Shown: piece by piece, positions 34,786 through 44,368 of the stretch
How positions within the stretch are numbered: position 1 is the first letter of the stretch
Layout of the letters: each line of letters opens with the position of its first letter
Assembly (NCBI GenBank): GCA_017792405.1
Contig: CP051231.1
Location: 1,550,890-1,614,889, forward strand
Origin: Oceanicola sp.
Lineage (GTDB): Bacteria > Pseudomonadota > Alphaproteobacteria > Rhodobacterales > Rhodobacteraceae
Direction of reading: 5' to 3'
DNA length: 64,000 nucleotides
The notes under the pieces: model-generated
Told to the model about the DNA's origin: nothing
What the model saw: the letters and a program-made list of their open reading frames with translations, nothing else
The model's database searches: none
Position numbers and translations under genes: made by a program

Positions 34786-36387
34786 CTATCGCTTCTTCAG
34801 GTGCCTTAAGTCATGAATGCCCGCCCGCGCGCGCGGGTCTTCCCCGCCCGGGAACAGCGCATGCTTTTGCACCTTCTGCGTTCCGGTGACAGGAATCTCG
34901 TCGACGAAGAGGATCCAGCCGGGGGGCTTGTAGTAGGCGAGTTCGGCGAAGGCGGCGGTGAAGATGGCCTTGGCCGTCTCGGCCGTGGGAGTGTGGCCGG
35001 GGGCGAGTTTTATGGCGGCGAGGACTTCTTCTTCGCGGGTTTCGTCGGGGCATGGGAGTACTGCCACGTTTTCCACCGCCGGGTGGGCGAAGAGGGTGTT
35101 TTCGACCTCGGCGGCGGCGATGTTCTCCCCTGCCCTGCGGATGATGTTTTTCTTGCGATCCACGAAGCTTATGACGCCATCTTCATCCATCGTGACGGTG
35201 TCGCCGGTGTGAAACCAGCCGCCTGACCAGGCCTCTTTGGTGGCGTCGGGCTTGTTCAGGTAGCCCGAGAAAAACCCGCGCCGGGGGGTGGCGGCGGAGT
35301 GGCGAATGACCATTTCGCCGGGGGTTCCGGGGGCTACCCGCGCCCCGGCATCGTCCCAGACCTGCACCTCCAGATCGGCGCGGGGGCGGCCCATGGCGCG
35401 GGTGTGCGGGTGGCGCGGCTCTTCTTCCATCGACAACACGCGGCACATCTCGGTCATGCCCCAGAGTTCGACCAGCGGGATGCCGAAGCGGGCCTCGAAG
35501 CCGGTGTGCAAAGCGGGCTCGACCCCAGCGCCAAGCCCTGCGCGGAGCGCGCCGACGCGCTCGGGGCCTGCGGCCTTGTCGGCCATCAGCACCGAGATCA
35601 CCACGCCGAGGTAGTGGAACACGGTGGCGCCAGTCTCGGCGCAATCCTCCCAGAAACGGCTGGCCGAGAAGCGCGGCGGCTGGATCAGGGTCGCCCCGGC
35701 AAGCATCACCCCGAAGAAGGTCAGGACGCCTGCGTTCACGTGGAAGGCGGGCAGCGGGTTGAAGATGCGGTCGTCGCCCGTCACCGACATCGCCCCGCGC
35801 GGGCGCAGGTAGCTTTCGCCCATGAGCAACTCGTAATCGTGGCTCAGGATGCAGCCTTTCGGGCGGCCCGTGGTGCCGGAGGTGTAGAGCAGGCTGGCCT
35901 CGGTTTCCGGGGTGATCGCGCCGCCGGGCGGTGCGCAGGGCGCGGCGGGAAGATCAAGGTCGCCATCGAAGGGGCTGAAAAGAGGCGGGTTTTCCATCTC
36001 TTCCATCGCCGCCTGCGCCAGCTCGGCATGCTCCGGTGCGGCGATGATGAGCGTGGCGGCGGAATCCTCCAGCACGTAGGCAAGTTCGCCGGGGCGGTAA
36101 TCGGGGTTGATCGGGACGAAGGAGACGCCGAGCTGGTTCATCGCCAGTTTCAGCAGGTAGTGCTCGGGCCTTGTGCCGAGGCAGACGGCGATGCGGTGGC
36201 CGGTGCCATAGCCTGCTGCTGCAAGCGCCTTTGCCGCCGTCTCGATCCTCTCGCCCGCCTCCACATAGCTGAGCGCCGGGCCGCCGGGGGCGACCAGAAA
36301 CTCCGCCCCGCCAAAGCGGCGCAGGGCCTCCTCCCACACCTCACCGATGGTGCGGCCCTCGGTGCTGATCGCCTGTGGCTCGGTCAT
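34786..36387 (-). CDS. AMP-dependent acyl-CoA synthetase/ligase
   Basis: A 533-residue ANL-superfamily enzyme that activates a carboxylic acid as acyl-AMP and then acyl-CoA. Core motifs are LLYTSGTTGRPKG (AMP binding), LPAFHVNAG, LVELWGMTEM, GWFHTGDTVTMDEDGVISFVDRKKNIIRRAGENI and, near the C-terminus, PVTGTQKVQKHAL carrying the catalytic Lys. Similarity to crotonobetaine/carnitine-CoA ligases (CaiC-like) is plausible but cannot be settled by eye. It is convergent with the sulfotransferase-like gene. The ATG at 36387 gives a family-like start. Confidence 0.88.
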   Translation of the reverse strand: MTEPQAISTEGRTIGEVWEEALRRFGGAEFLVAPGGPALSYVEAGERIETAAKALAAAGYGTGHRIAVCLGTRPEHYLLKLAMNQLGVSFVPINPDYRPGELAYVLEDSAATLIIAAPEHAELAQAAMEEMENPPLFSPFDGDLDLPAAPCAPPGGAITPETEASLLYTSGTTGRPKGCILSHDYELLMGESYLRPRGAMSVTGDDRIFNPLPAFHVNAGVLTFFGVMLAGATLIQPPRFSASRFWEDCAETGATVFHYLGVVISVLMADKAAGPERVGALRAGLGAGVEPALHTGFEARFGIPLVELWGMTEMCRVLSMEEEPRHPHTRAMGRPRADLEVQVWDDAGARVAPGTPGEMVIRHSAATPRRGFFSGYLNKPDATKEAWSGGWFHTGDTVTMDEDGVISFVDRKKNIIRRAGENIAAAEVENTLFAHPAVENVAVLPCPDETREEEVLAAIKLAPGHTPTAETAKAIFTAAFAELAYYKPPGWILFVDEIPVTGTQKVQKHALFPGGEDPRARAGIHDLRHLKKR

Positions 36388-36443
36388 GGCACTCCTCCTC
36401 GCGGGCAGAGTGCCTTCGGATCGCGGGAAGGAAAAGGGGCTGC

Positions 36444-37175
36444 TTAGCCCTCGGCCTCGCGGCCCTTGAACCCGGTGGCGACGACGAATTTTTCGGAGCT
36501 GTCGGAGCGGCTTGCGCCGGGCTTCACGTTTGCGACCTTGGCAAAGCGTTGCTTCAGCAGCTTCTGCAATTCGCCCTCCGCTCCGCCGGCCAGAACCTTG
36601 GCGACAAAGGTGCCACCGGGGGCGAGCACGTCGAAGGCGAGATAGGCGGCGGCCTCGCAGAGCGCGATGATGCGCAGGTGGTCTGTCTGCTTGTGGCCGG
36701 AGGAGGCAGCGGCCATGTCGGACATCACCACATCGGCCTCGCCGCCGAGCCATGCCTTCACCTTGTCGTCGGCGCCATCCTCAAGGAAATCAAGCACATG
36801 CAGCTCGGCCCCGGCGATCGGCTCCACCTCTTGCAGGTCGAGCCCGATGATCCGGCCCTGCGCCTTGCCCGACTTCTCGCCAAGCGCGTTGATCCGGGGC
36901 ACGGCGACCTGACACCAGCCGCCGGGGGCGCAGCCAAGGTCCACCACGCGCGCGCCGGGCACCAGAAAGCGATACTTGTCGTCCAGCTCCATGATCTTGA
37001 AAGCGGCGCGGCCCCGGTAGCCCTCTTTCTTGGCGCGCTGCACGTAAGGATCGTTCAGCTGCCGCTCGAGCCAGAGGGTGGAGGAGAGCTTGCGCCCACG
37101 CGCCGACTTCACCTTCACGCGAAGGTCGCGCATGCCCCGTCCGGAGCTGTTTTTACCTGTGGGTTTCTTGACCAT
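36444..37175 (-). CDS. rlmE: 23S rRNA (uridine-2'-O)-methyltransferase RlmE (FtsJ/RrmJ)
   Basis: Methylates U2552 in the 23S rRNA A-loop. SAM-binding motif [15 protein letters not shown] and [19 protein letters not shown] are conserved. [16 protein letters not shown] matches the family N-terminal region. A basic extension ([25 protein letters not shown]) precedes it, typical of alphaproteobacterial homologues. The ATG is at 37175. ppx lies upstream on the same strand. Confidence 0.94.
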   Translation of the reverse strand: MVKKPTGKNSSGRGMRDLRVKVKSARGRKLSSTLWLERQLNDPYVQRAKKEGYRGRAAFKIMELDDKYRFLVPGARVVDLGCAPGGWCQVAVPRINALGEKSGKAQGRIIGLDLQEVEPIAGAELHVLDFLEDGADDKVKAWLGGEADVVMSDMAAASSGHKQTDHLRIIALCEAAAYLAFDVLAPGGTFVAKVLAGGAEGELQKLLKQRFAKVANVKPGASRSDSSEKFVVATGFKGREAEG

Positions 37176-37242
37176 GTCGCCTAGGTGCGTTGCGCCAGCC
37201 TTCCTGTCAAGCACAGGTCGGGCCTTGCAAGGCCTCCGGCCC

Positions 37243-38355
37243 TCAAAACGGCCCGTCTTCCAGCACCCCATCGGCGGACATCTGGGCGTAGAGCAGCCCC
37301 TCGCGCAGCCCCCGGTCGGCGACCGAGAGCCGGTCGGTCGGCCAGGCGCGCATCAGCGCCTGAAGGATCGCGGCACCCGACATGATGAGCGCCTGCCGGT
37401 CGCGGCCAATGCGCGGGTCGGCTCGGCGCCCGGCATCGCCCATGATCAGGTAGCCACGGATCACCGCGTCGATCTGGGCCGTGGTCATGCGCAACCCGTC
37501 CACCTTGTTGCGGTCGTAGCGCCGCAACCCGAGGTGCGAGGCGGCCACCGTGGTGACGGTGCCGGAGGTGCCGATGATCTGGAAGCCCTCGCGCCGAACA
37601 CCCGCCTCATAGGGGGTGAACTCGGCCAGCATATCCTCGAAATAGCAGGACATGAGCGCAAACCGCGCGCCATCGCCCGCCACATCGCGGAACTGGTCGC
37701 GCAGGGTGGCGACACCGAGGGGGATCGAGATCCAGTCCACCACTTTGGCGGCGGGAAACAGGCTCTCTTCGGTCACGAAACCCTTGTGCAGCCGCATGAT
37801 CGCGCGGGGGCGTTCAGGGCGGGGCACGCGGGAAATGTCGATCCAGACCAGCTCGGTGGAGCCGCCGCCGATATCGACCACCAGCAGCTGATCGGTCTTG
37901 GTGGAGACCAGCGGCGCGCAGCTCACAACGGCAAGGCGGGCCTCTTCCTCGGGCTGGATGATCTCCAGCTCCAGCCCGGTCTCGCGGGCGACCATATCGA
38001 TCAGCTCGGGCGCGTTCTCGGCCCGGCGGCATGCCTCGGTGGCGACCAGCCGCATCCGCTCGACGTTGTGCTTTTGGAACTTCTTTCGGCAGATCCGCAT
38101 GGCCTGCACCGTCCGCCCCATCGAGGCGCGGCTGATCCTGCCCGAGGCCTCAAGCCCCTGCCCCAGTTGGACAGACTTCGAAAAGCTGTCGATCACATGA
38201 AACTGGCTGCCTTTCGGCTGGGCCACCAGCATGCGGCATGAGTTTGTGCCAAGGTCCAGCGCGGCATAGGTGGCCACTGGATCGGCAACCGGCGGTGCAG
38301 GTGGTTCGACCGCTTTGGGGAACGCGCCCGCACCAGTGGGACGCTTCGCGGGCAT
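37243..38355 (-). CDS. ppx: Ppx/GppA exopolyphosphatase family protein
   Basis: A 370-residue ASKHA-fold phosphatase that hydrolyses polyphosphate and/or pppGpp. Phosphate-binding motifs are [15 protein letters not shown] and [15 protein letters not shown], with the [12 protein letters not shown] segment later. Of two in-frame ATGs (38367 and 38355) the second follows a GGAGG sequence and is preferred. It is followed by rlmE, a conserved neighbour. Confidence 0.9.
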   Translation of the reverse strand: MPAKRPTGAGAFPKAVEPPAPPVADPVATYAALDLGTNSCRMLVAQPKGSQFHVIDSFSKSVQLGQGLEASGRISRASMGRTVQAMRICRKKFQKHNVERMRLVATEACRRAENAPELIDMVARETGLELEIIQPEEEARLAVVSCAPLVSTKTDQLLVVDIGGGSTELVWIDISRVPRPERPRAIMRLHKGFVTEESLFPAAKVVDWISIPLGVATLRDQFRDVAGDGARFALMSCYFEDMLAEFTPYEAGVRREGFQIIGTSGTVTTVAASHLGLRRYDRNKVDGLRMTTAQIDAVIRGYLIMGDAGRRADPRIGRDRQALIMSGAAILQALMRAWPTDRLSVADRGLREGLLYAQMSADGVLEDGPF

Positions 38356-38627
38356 GACGCCCTCCATTTCGAGTTGAGGCCAGCGTAACGCCCAAGGGTG
38401 CGAGATGGCAACTGTTTTGCCCGATCACCTCCGGCTCATGATCTGCATGAGAAATCCGATGATCCGGCCCCCTTTCACCGCCCGGCCCTGCCCGGTAGGT
38501 ATGGATGCGACCGGCGCTTGTCGTTTCCGTTCCTCACCATGTCGAAATCCGCGCGTGGGGGGCGGGGTTTTCCGCGTAGACGGGAATGCGAGAGGTGCCT
38601 TTTGGCAAGCGTGAAAGGACAGGCCAC

Positions 38628-38933
38628 ATGGCCGAAATCACCATCGTCTACTGGCGGGATATCCCGGCACAGGTCATCGTCGGCAAGGGTCGGCGCGGGT
38701 CGAAGGCGGTGTTGCCGGAGCGTTTTGAACAGGCCATCGACCGCTGCGCCATGAAGATCGGCGCGAAGGACAGCGATGCCTACCTCTCGGAGTGGCGCAA
38801 GGTGCCCTCCGGCACGGCAGAGGGTGACCCCGATACCGTGGCGAAGGAAACCGCCCTGCGCCTTGAAAGCGAGCACGGGCCGGAGGAGATCAAGGCCCTG
38901 ATCGCGAATGATGGCTGGGCCCAATCGGCCTGA
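38628..38933 (+). CDS. 'Virulence factor' family small protein (PF13769-type)
   Basis: A 101-residue protein starting MAEITIVYWRDIPAQVIVGKGRRGSKAVLPERFEQAIDRCAMK. The family is named only from an early annotation; its biochemical role is not established. It is the first gene of the plus-strand corrinoid/THF cluster and lies 25 bases before the methylenetetrahydrofolate reductase gene. Its start follows GAAAGGA. A role in the C1 pathway is inferred from context. Confidence 0.8.
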   Translation: MAEITIVYWRDIPAQVIVGKGRRGSKAVLPERFEQAIDRCAMKIGAKDSDAYLSEWRKVPSGTAEGDPDTVAKETALRLESEHGPEEIKALIANDGWAQSA

Positions 38934-38958
38934 CATGATCCGTTTCTGGGAGCGCGCC

Positions 38959-39879
38959 ATGAACATCCTCAACTTCCGCCGCAAGAGCCCCACCCCGATG
39001 AACGGGGATGTGGCTGGCTTCATCAACGGCTATTCCATCGAGGTGATGCCGCGCACCGCCGAGAAAGTGGAAGATTTTCGCGCGATCCTGCCCGAGGGCA
39101 CCCGAGTCTACATCGCACATATCGACGGCACCCCGATTGACGACATGGTGGCGACGGCCAAGCGCATCGCCGGTGAAGGCTTCGAGGTGATGCCCCACTT
39201 CCCGGCGCGGATCATCCCCGATGCCGCAACGCTGGAAGACTGGATCGCCCGCTACCAAGGCGAGGCGGGCGTGACCCAGGGACTGCTGCTGGGCGGCGGG
39301 ATCAGCCAGCCCCACGGCGATTTTTCGGACTCCATGCAGTTGATGGAGACCGGCCTGTTTGATCGCGCCGGCTTCAAGCGCCTGCACATCGCCGGCCACC
39401 CCGAAGGCAACCGCGACATCGACCCGGATGGCGGCATGAAGAACGTCATGCAAGCCCTTCGCTGGAAACAGGATTTTGCCGAGCGGTCCGATGCCGAGAT
39501 GGCCATTGCCACGCAGTTCTGCTTCGAGGCGGACCCGGTGGTGAAATGGGCCGAGGACCTCGCCGCTGAGGGCATCCGCCTGCCGATCCACATCGGCATC
39601 GCCGGGCCTGCCAAGCTGCAGACCATGATCAAGTTCGCCATCGCCTGCGGCGTCGGCCCCTCCCTCCGGGTGCTCCAGCGCCGCGCCAAGGACGTAACCA
39701 AGCTGGTCCTGCCCTTCGAGCCGGGTGACGTGCTGGCTGGCCTTGCCGCCGCCCGCGCCGAGGGCCGCGCCACCAACATCGAACAGGTGCATTTCTTCCC
39801 GCTGGGCGGGATCAAGACCTGCGCCACCTGGGCCGCCGAAAACGGCGCGCCCGCCACCGCCCAAACCGCCCGAGCCTGA
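38959..39879 (+). CDS. Methylenetetrahydrofolate reductase family protein
   Basis: A 306-residue TIM-barrel flavoprotein that interconverts 5-methyl-THF and 5,10-methylene-THF. Motifs are YSIEVMPRTAEKVEDF at the start, GHPEGNRDIDPDGG in the centre (family GYPEGHP-like), TQFCFEADPV and LPIHIGIAGPAKLQTMIKFA. ATG 38959 (MNILNFRRKSP) follows GGGAG and is preferred over ATGs at 38908 and 38935. In this cluster it is expected to oxidise methyl-THF formed by the next gene's enzyme. Confidence 0.88.
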   Translation: MNILNFRRKSPTPMNGDVAGFINGYSIEVMPRTAEKVEDFRAILPEGTRVYIAHIDGTPIDDMVATAKRIAGEGFEVMPHFPARIIPDAATLEDWIARYQGEAGVTQGLLLGGGISQPHGDFSDSMQLMETGLFDRAGFKRLHIAGHPEGNRDIDPDGGMKNVMQALRWKQDFAERSDAEMAIATQFCFEADPVVKWAEDLAAEGIRLPIHIGIAGPAKLQTMIKFAIACGVGPSLRVLQRRAKDVTKLVLPFEPGDVLAGLAAARAEGRATNIEQVHFFPLGGIKTCATWAAENGAPATAQTARA

Positions 39880-39905
39880 ACACCCGAGCCCAAAGAAAGC
39901 GCCCC

Positions 39906-40886
39906 ATGACCCGCACCGTTATCGAGTCCAAGACCAAGACCGTCACCATCGGCTTCGACGAGCCCTTCTGCGTGATCGGCGAGCGGATCAACCCCACCGG
40001 CCGCAAGAAGCTGGCCGCCGAGCTTGAGGCCGGGGATTTCAGCACTGTCGAGCGTGACGCGCTGGAGCAGGTGGCCTGCGGCGCGACCGTGCTCGATGTG
40101 AACTCGGGCGCCGTCTTTACCAACAAGATGGCGGAAGACCCGCGCTACGCCGACAACAACTTCGTCGAGCCGATGCTGATGAAACAGCTGATCGAGAAGG
40201 TGCAGGCCGTGGTCGATGTGCCGCTCTGCATCGACTCTTCCGTGCCCGGCGCGCTGGAAAACGGGCTGGAGCAGGCCGAGGGCCGCCCGCTGCTGAACTC
40301 GGTGACGGGCGAAGAAGAGCGGCTGGAGCTGGTGCTGCCGCTGGTGAAAAAATACAACGTGCCGGTGGTGGCGATCTCCAATGACGACACCGGCATCAGC
40401 GAAGACCCGGATGTGCGCTTTGCGGTGGCGAAAAAGATCGTCGAGCGCGCCGCAGATTTCGGCATCCCGGCGCATGATATCGTGGTGGACCCGCTGGTCA
40501 TGCCGATCGGCGCGATGGCGACCGCCGGGCATCAGGTGTTCACCCTTGTCCGCCGGTTGCGTGACGAGCTGGGCGTCAACACCACCTGCGGCGCCTCCAA
40601 CATCAGCTTCGGCCTGCCCCACCGCCACGGCGTGAACGCGGCCTTCCTGCCGATGGCGATTGGCGCGGGCATGACGTCGGCGATCATGAACCCGGTCCGC
40701 GCTGTCGAGATGGAGGCGATCCGCGCCGCGAACCTGCTGATGAACCACGACCCCAACGGTGGAGCGTGGATCGGCTTTTCGCGCGTGCTCGATGCGGTCG
40801 AGGCGGGCGAGAGCTTTGCCGAGGCCTCCAAGGCCGCCTCTTCGGCAGGCGCAGGCCGGGGCGGGCGGCGCCGTCGCCGGGCCTGA
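39906..40886 (+). CDS. Methyltetrahydrofolate:corrinoid methyltransferase (AcsE/MtgA-like)
   Basis: A 326-residue pterin-binding TIM barrel related to dihydropteroate synthase. Key segments are FCVIGERINPTGRKKL, GATVLDVNSGA, CIDSSVPGALENGL, VAISNDDTGI and GASNISFGLPHRHGVNAAFL. It would move a methyl group between a corrinoid protein and THF. The C-terminus ends in a Gly/Arg run (GRGGRRRRRA) not needed for the fold. It sits 26 bases after the MTHFR gene. Confidence 0.9.
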   Translation: MTRTVIESKTKTVTIGFDEPFCVIGERINPTGRKKLAAELEAGDFSTVERDALEQVACGATVLDVNSGAVFTNKMAEDPRYADNNFVEPMLMKQLIEKVQAVVDVPLCIDSSVPGALENGLEQAEGRPLLNSVTGEEERLELVLPLVKKYNVPVVAISNDDTGISEDPDVRFAVAKKIVERAADFGIPAHDIVVDPLVMPIGAMATAGHQVFTLVRRLRDELGVNTTCGASNISFGLPHRHGVNAAFLPMAIGAGMTSAIMNPVRAVEMEAIRAANLLMNHDPNGGAWIGFSRVLDAVEAGESFAEASKAASSAGAGRGGRRRRRA

Positions 40887-41146
40887 GGCCGATTTGTTTC
40901 AAAACGTCAGTATCATTCCCGCCGCAGAAGCTGACGCGCTTAACCGCTTGTTGGCTCCTGTGGCGCAAATTGGACGGTATGGACATGGGGGGCCGCACTT
41001 CCCCCGCCGCCCAGAACGGGCCTGCACTTCACCCCCGCACCGCTCAGCCGTGTCTGACCGGGGGATTTGCGGCCCACTCTTGCGCCGTTCCCCGTCGCGG
41101 CTCCCTGACTTGCCTTCCAGAAGTCCAGGTCGCAATCTCTCCCGCA

Positions 41147-41677
41147 GTGTCTGCAGATTTGTCTCCAACCCGGACGGCCGCAATCGTCCTGCTCGTCATC
41201 GCGATGGTGGCCGCCTTGGCCGCCGCCTTAGTGAACCCCTTCCTCTCTTGGCTCGACCGGCCCGGCTTCTCGGCTGCCGAACTGCAAATGCCGATGGAGT
41301 GGACGCACGAGGGGGTCAGTTACCGAGCAGATTTCGCGATGGCGGGGTGGTGCGGATTACATGTCACCACAGAGGTGCTTTCGCCACCCGAGCGCAAGGC
41401 CGAGTCGCGCGAGTGGAGTTTGATCATGCGGGAGTTGGGCGATGCCACGCTGCTGGTGGCGCCAGAGGCACCGATGGGCCTGCCCGCCGCCCTCGTCACC
41501 CGGTCCCGCCAAGGCGAGGAGTTTGTGCATACCTGTCGGACCGGCGCCGGAGACACCTGCGCCCCGCCGGAGCGTGGCAGCGCAATCATCCCGATTCCCG
41601 CCGAGCTGACCGAGCATGCGCAGGCCATTCTCGACGACTTGCACGCTCAGATACGCCACTGCCGCAGCGCGATCTGA
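41147..41677 (+). CDS. Membrane-anchored Cys-containing protein, first of a paralogous pair
   Basis: From the GTG at 41147 a 176-residue protein is encoded with one N-terminal membrane helix (TAAIVLLVIAMVAALAAALV) and an exported domain. The domain contains MPMEWTHEGVSYRADFAMAGWCGLHVTTEVL, a CX7C pair (TCRTGAGDTCAPP) and a C-terminal Cys (RHCRSAI). All four Cys positions recur in the next gene. The start is uncertain; ATG 41203 would still keep most of the helix. I do not recognise the family. Its place between the methyl-THF methyltransferase and the corrinoid activator suggests a linked role. Confidence 0.65.
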   Translation: MSADLSPTRTAAIVLLVIAMVAALAAALVNPFLSWLDRPGFSAAELQMPMEWTHEGVSYRADFAMAGWCGLHVTTEVLSPPERKAESREWSLIMRELGDATLLVAPEAPMGLPAALVTRSRQGEEFVHTCRTGAGDTCAPPERGSAIIPIPAELTEHAQAILDDLHAQIRHCRSAI

Positions 41678-41741
41678 GCCGGCCCTTGCCAGAAGCCCCC
41701 CAAGCGGGCATCCAAGGGCCGTCCGCCCGGAGGCCCGCCGC

Positions 41742-42236
41742 GTGAAACCCGTCATAATTTCCATCGCCGCCCTGTTGGTACTTGCCGTGGTCGCCGCGCT
41801 GGCGATGGGCCTTGCGCGCCGGAGCCAAACCGCGGGCAGCGACGAAGATCAGGCCTTCCCGACCGAATGGAGCGCGGGGCAGTTCACCTATCGGACCGAT
41901 TACACCCTCGCCGATTGCGAAATGCGCATCACCACCGAGGTGCTGGAGCCCGAGGGCTTCGAGGCCGAGAACCGGGTGCTGATCGCCCCGCTCACCGCGC
42001 TGGACCCTGCGCGCATCGAAACCACCACGCGCAACCCCTTGCTTGGCCTGCCCGGCCTGCTGACCTTCCATGCCAAGCCCGGCGCGGCGGTGCGTTGCGA
42101 GTTGCGCTCAGGCGGCCCCTGCCATACGGCGACACGCGACAAGGCGGAGCTTCAGCTGCCGCCCTTCTGGGCCGACCGGCCCGATGACCTGGCCCGGCTC
42201 GTCCGCGCCGAGATTGACGGATGCACTGCCCCATGA
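41742..42236 (+). CDS. Membrane-anchored Cys-containing protein, second of the pair
   Basis: A 164-residue protein from a GTG at 41742 preceded by CGGAGG. One N-terminal helix (PVIISIAALLVLAVVAALAMGLA) is followed by FPTEWSAGQFTYRTDYTLADCEMRITTEVLEPE, a CX7C pair (RCELRSGGPCHT) and a C-terminal Cys (IDGCTAP). The resemblance to the preceding protein is clear over PxEW..G..YR.D....C...TTEVL and the Cys pattern. Its stop overlaps the start of the corrinoid activator gene by four bases, so it is translationally coupled to it. The function is unknown. Confidence 0.75.
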   Translation: MKPVIISIAALLVLAVVAALAMGLARRSQTAGSDEDQAFPTEWSAGQFTYRTDYTLADCEMRITTEVLEPEGFEAENRVLIAPLTALDPARIETTTRNPLLGLPGLLTFHAKPGAAVRCELRSGGPCHTATRDKAELQLPPFWADRPDDLARLVRAEIDGCTAP

Positions 42237-44266
42237 CCGACCCGCTCGTGATCTTCACCCCCTCGGGCAAACGCGGCCGCGTGCCCGCCGGCACCTCTGT
42301 GCTCGCCGCCGCCCGCAAACTCGGCGTCGACCTTGACTCCGTCTGCGGCGGGCGTGGCATCTGCTCCAAGTGCCAGGTCAGCCCCGGCTTTGGCGAATTC
42401 TCCAAGCACGGCGTCACCGTTGCCGAAGATGCGCTCACCGGATGGAACGATGTCGAGGCGCGCTATGACAGGGTGCGCGGGCTGAAAGAGGGCCGCCGCC
42501 TCGGTTGCCAGGCCTGCATCGAGAAGGACGTGGTGATCGACGTGCCGCCCGAGAGCCAGGTGCACAAGCAGGTCATCCGCAAGAGCGCCGACACCCGCGC
42601 CATCGAAATGGACCCGGCGGTGCGGCTCTATCTGGTGGGGGTCGAAGAGCCCGACATGCACGCGCCCACGGGCGACCTTGAACGGCTGAAGGTCGCTTTG
42701 GAGAAGGCGTGGGGGATCAAGGGCTTGCAGGCCAATCCTGACCTGCTCACCGGGCTGCAACCGGCGCTGCGCAAGGGCAACTGGCAGGTCACCTGTGCGG
42801 TGCATGATGCGGGCCAAGGCGCCCGGCTGCTTGCGCTCTGGCCGGGCTTTCACGAAGGGCCGCTGCATGGCCTCGCCATCGACCTCGGTTCCACCACCAT
42901 CGCCGCACACCTCTGCGATCTGGAGAGTGGCGCGGTGCTCGCCTCTTCAGGGGTGATGAACCCGCAGATCCGCTTTGGCGAAGACCTGATGAGCCGCGTC
43001 AGCTACGCGATGATGAACCCCGGCGGCGCGGCGGAGATGACCGCGGCGGTGCGCGGCGCGCTGGCCGACCTCGCCCGCGCCTGCGCCGAGGAGGCCGGAG
43101 TCGCGCCCGACTCGATCTTCGAGATCACGCTGGTCTGCAACCCGGTGATGCACCACCTCGCGCTGGGGATCGACCCGGTCGAACTGGGCCAGGCCCCCTT
43201 CGCGCTCGCCATGTCCAACGCGCTGGAACTGCCCGCCGCCACGCTCATGCCAGAGGCGATCCACCCGCAGGCCCGCGCATTCGTGCTGCCCTGCATCGCC
43301 GGGCATGTGGGCGCCGATGCCGCCGCCGTTGCGCTTTCGGAGGCGCCACACAAGTCGGACGACCTCGTGCTGGTGGTCGACGTGGGCACCAACGCCGAAA
43401 TTCTGCTGGGCGACAAACGCCGCGTGCTGGCCTGCTCCTCGCCCACCGGCCCCGCTTTCGAGGGCGCGCAGATCAGTTCGGGCCAGCGGGCCGCGCCCGG
43501 CGCCATCGAGCGCATCGAGATCGACCCCGAGACCAAGGAACCGCGCTTCAAGGTGATCGGCTGCGAGCTGTGGAACACCGAGGACGGCTTTGACCTCGCC
43601 ACCGCTACGACCGGCGTGACCGGCATCTGCGGCTCGGGCATCATCGAGGCGGTGGCCGAAATGCGCATGGCCGGGCTGCTCGACCGCTCCGGGCTGATCG
43701 GCTCGGCGGAGGCCACCGGCACCGCGCGGATCACGCCGCAGGGCCGCACCTATGAATACCTTGTCCACGACGGCACTGCAGAGGGCGGGCCGCGCATCAC
43801 CGTGACGCAGGGCGACATTCGCGCCATCCAGCTGGCCAAATCGGCGCTCTACGCAGGGGCGCGGCTGCTGATGGATGAGCTCGGCGTCGACACGGTGGAC
43901 CGCGTGGTGCTGGCCGGAGCCTTTGGTGCCCATATCAGCCCCAAGCACGCGATGGTGCTGGGCATGATCCCCGATGCGCCGCTCGCCAAGGTCACCAGCG
44001 CGGGCAATGCCGCCGGCACCGGCGCGCGGATCGCCCTGCTGAACCGGGCGGCGCGGGGCGAGGTACAGAAGATCGTGCGCGAGATCACCAAGGTCGAAAC
44101 CGCAATCGAGCCGCGCTTTCAGGAGCATTTCGTGGCCGCCAACGGCATCCCCCATGCCTCCGATCCCTTCCCCGAGCTGGGCAAGGTGGCGCCGATGCCG
44201 GAGCCGTCCTTCAACACCGGCGGCAGCGGCGAGGCGGGCGGCCGCAGGCGGCGGCGTAGGGGCTAA
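42233..44266 (+). CDS. Corrinoid activation protein (RACo-like, 2Fe-2S plus ASKHA domain)
   Basis: A 677-residue ATP-dependent reductive activator of corrinoid proteins, which returns inactive Co(II) to Co(I). The N-terminal ferredoxin-like domain has Cys at 38, 44, 47 and 92/95 (CGGRGICSKCQ...CQAC). The large C-terminal region is an actin-like ATPase: LAIDLGSTTIAAHL, VVDVGTNAEILLGD and GICGSGIIEAVAEM. The protein ends in a Gly/Arg run after a Gly/Ser linker, like the methyltransferase two genes upstream. The ATG at 42233 overlaps the preceding stop (ATGA). It closes the C1 operon. Confidence 0.9.
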   Translation: MTDPLVIFTPSGKRGRVPAGTSVLAAARKLGVDLDSVCGGRGICSKCQVSPGFGEFSKHGVTVAEDALTGWNDVEARYDRVRGLKEGRRLGCQACIEKDVVIDVPPESQVHKQVIRKSADTRAIEMDPAVRLYLVGVEEPDMHAPTGDLERLKVALEKAWGIKGLQANPDLLTGLQPALRKGNWQVTCAVHDAGQGARLLALWPGFHEGPLHGLAIDLGSTTIAAHLCDLESGAVLASSGVMNPQIRFGEDLMSRVSYAMMNPGGAAEMTAAVRGALADLARACAEEAGVAPDSIFEITLVCNPVMHHLALGIDPVELGQAPFALAMSNALELPAATLMPEAIHPQARAFVLPCIAGHVGADAAAVALSEAPHKSDDLVLVVDVGTNAEILLGDKRRVLACSSPTGPAFEGAQISSGQRAAPGAIERIEIDPETKEPRFKVIGCELWNTEDGFDLATATTGVTGICGSGIIEAVAEMRMAGLLDRSGLIGSAEATGTARITPQGRTYEYLVHDGTAEGGPRITVTQGDIRAIQLAKSALYAGARLLMDELGVDTVDRVVLAGAFGAHISPKHAMVLGMIPDAPLAKVTSAGNAAGTGARIALLNRAARGEVQKIVREITKVETAIEPRFQEHFVAANGIPHASDPFPELGKVAPMPEPSFNTGGSGEAGGRRRRRRG

Positions 44267-44368
44267 AGCCGCCCGGATCGGCGAGTTTTATCCCATGACA
44301 GGCTTTGTCATTGGTAATGCGCGGGGCGAGGCCCCATATCAGTTTCAACGCAGCACAGAGCTGACGGA

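Noticed and set aside
38628..38933. True virulence determinant
   Set aside because: The family name is historical; the gene sits in a metabolic C1 operon and has no toxin or secretion features.
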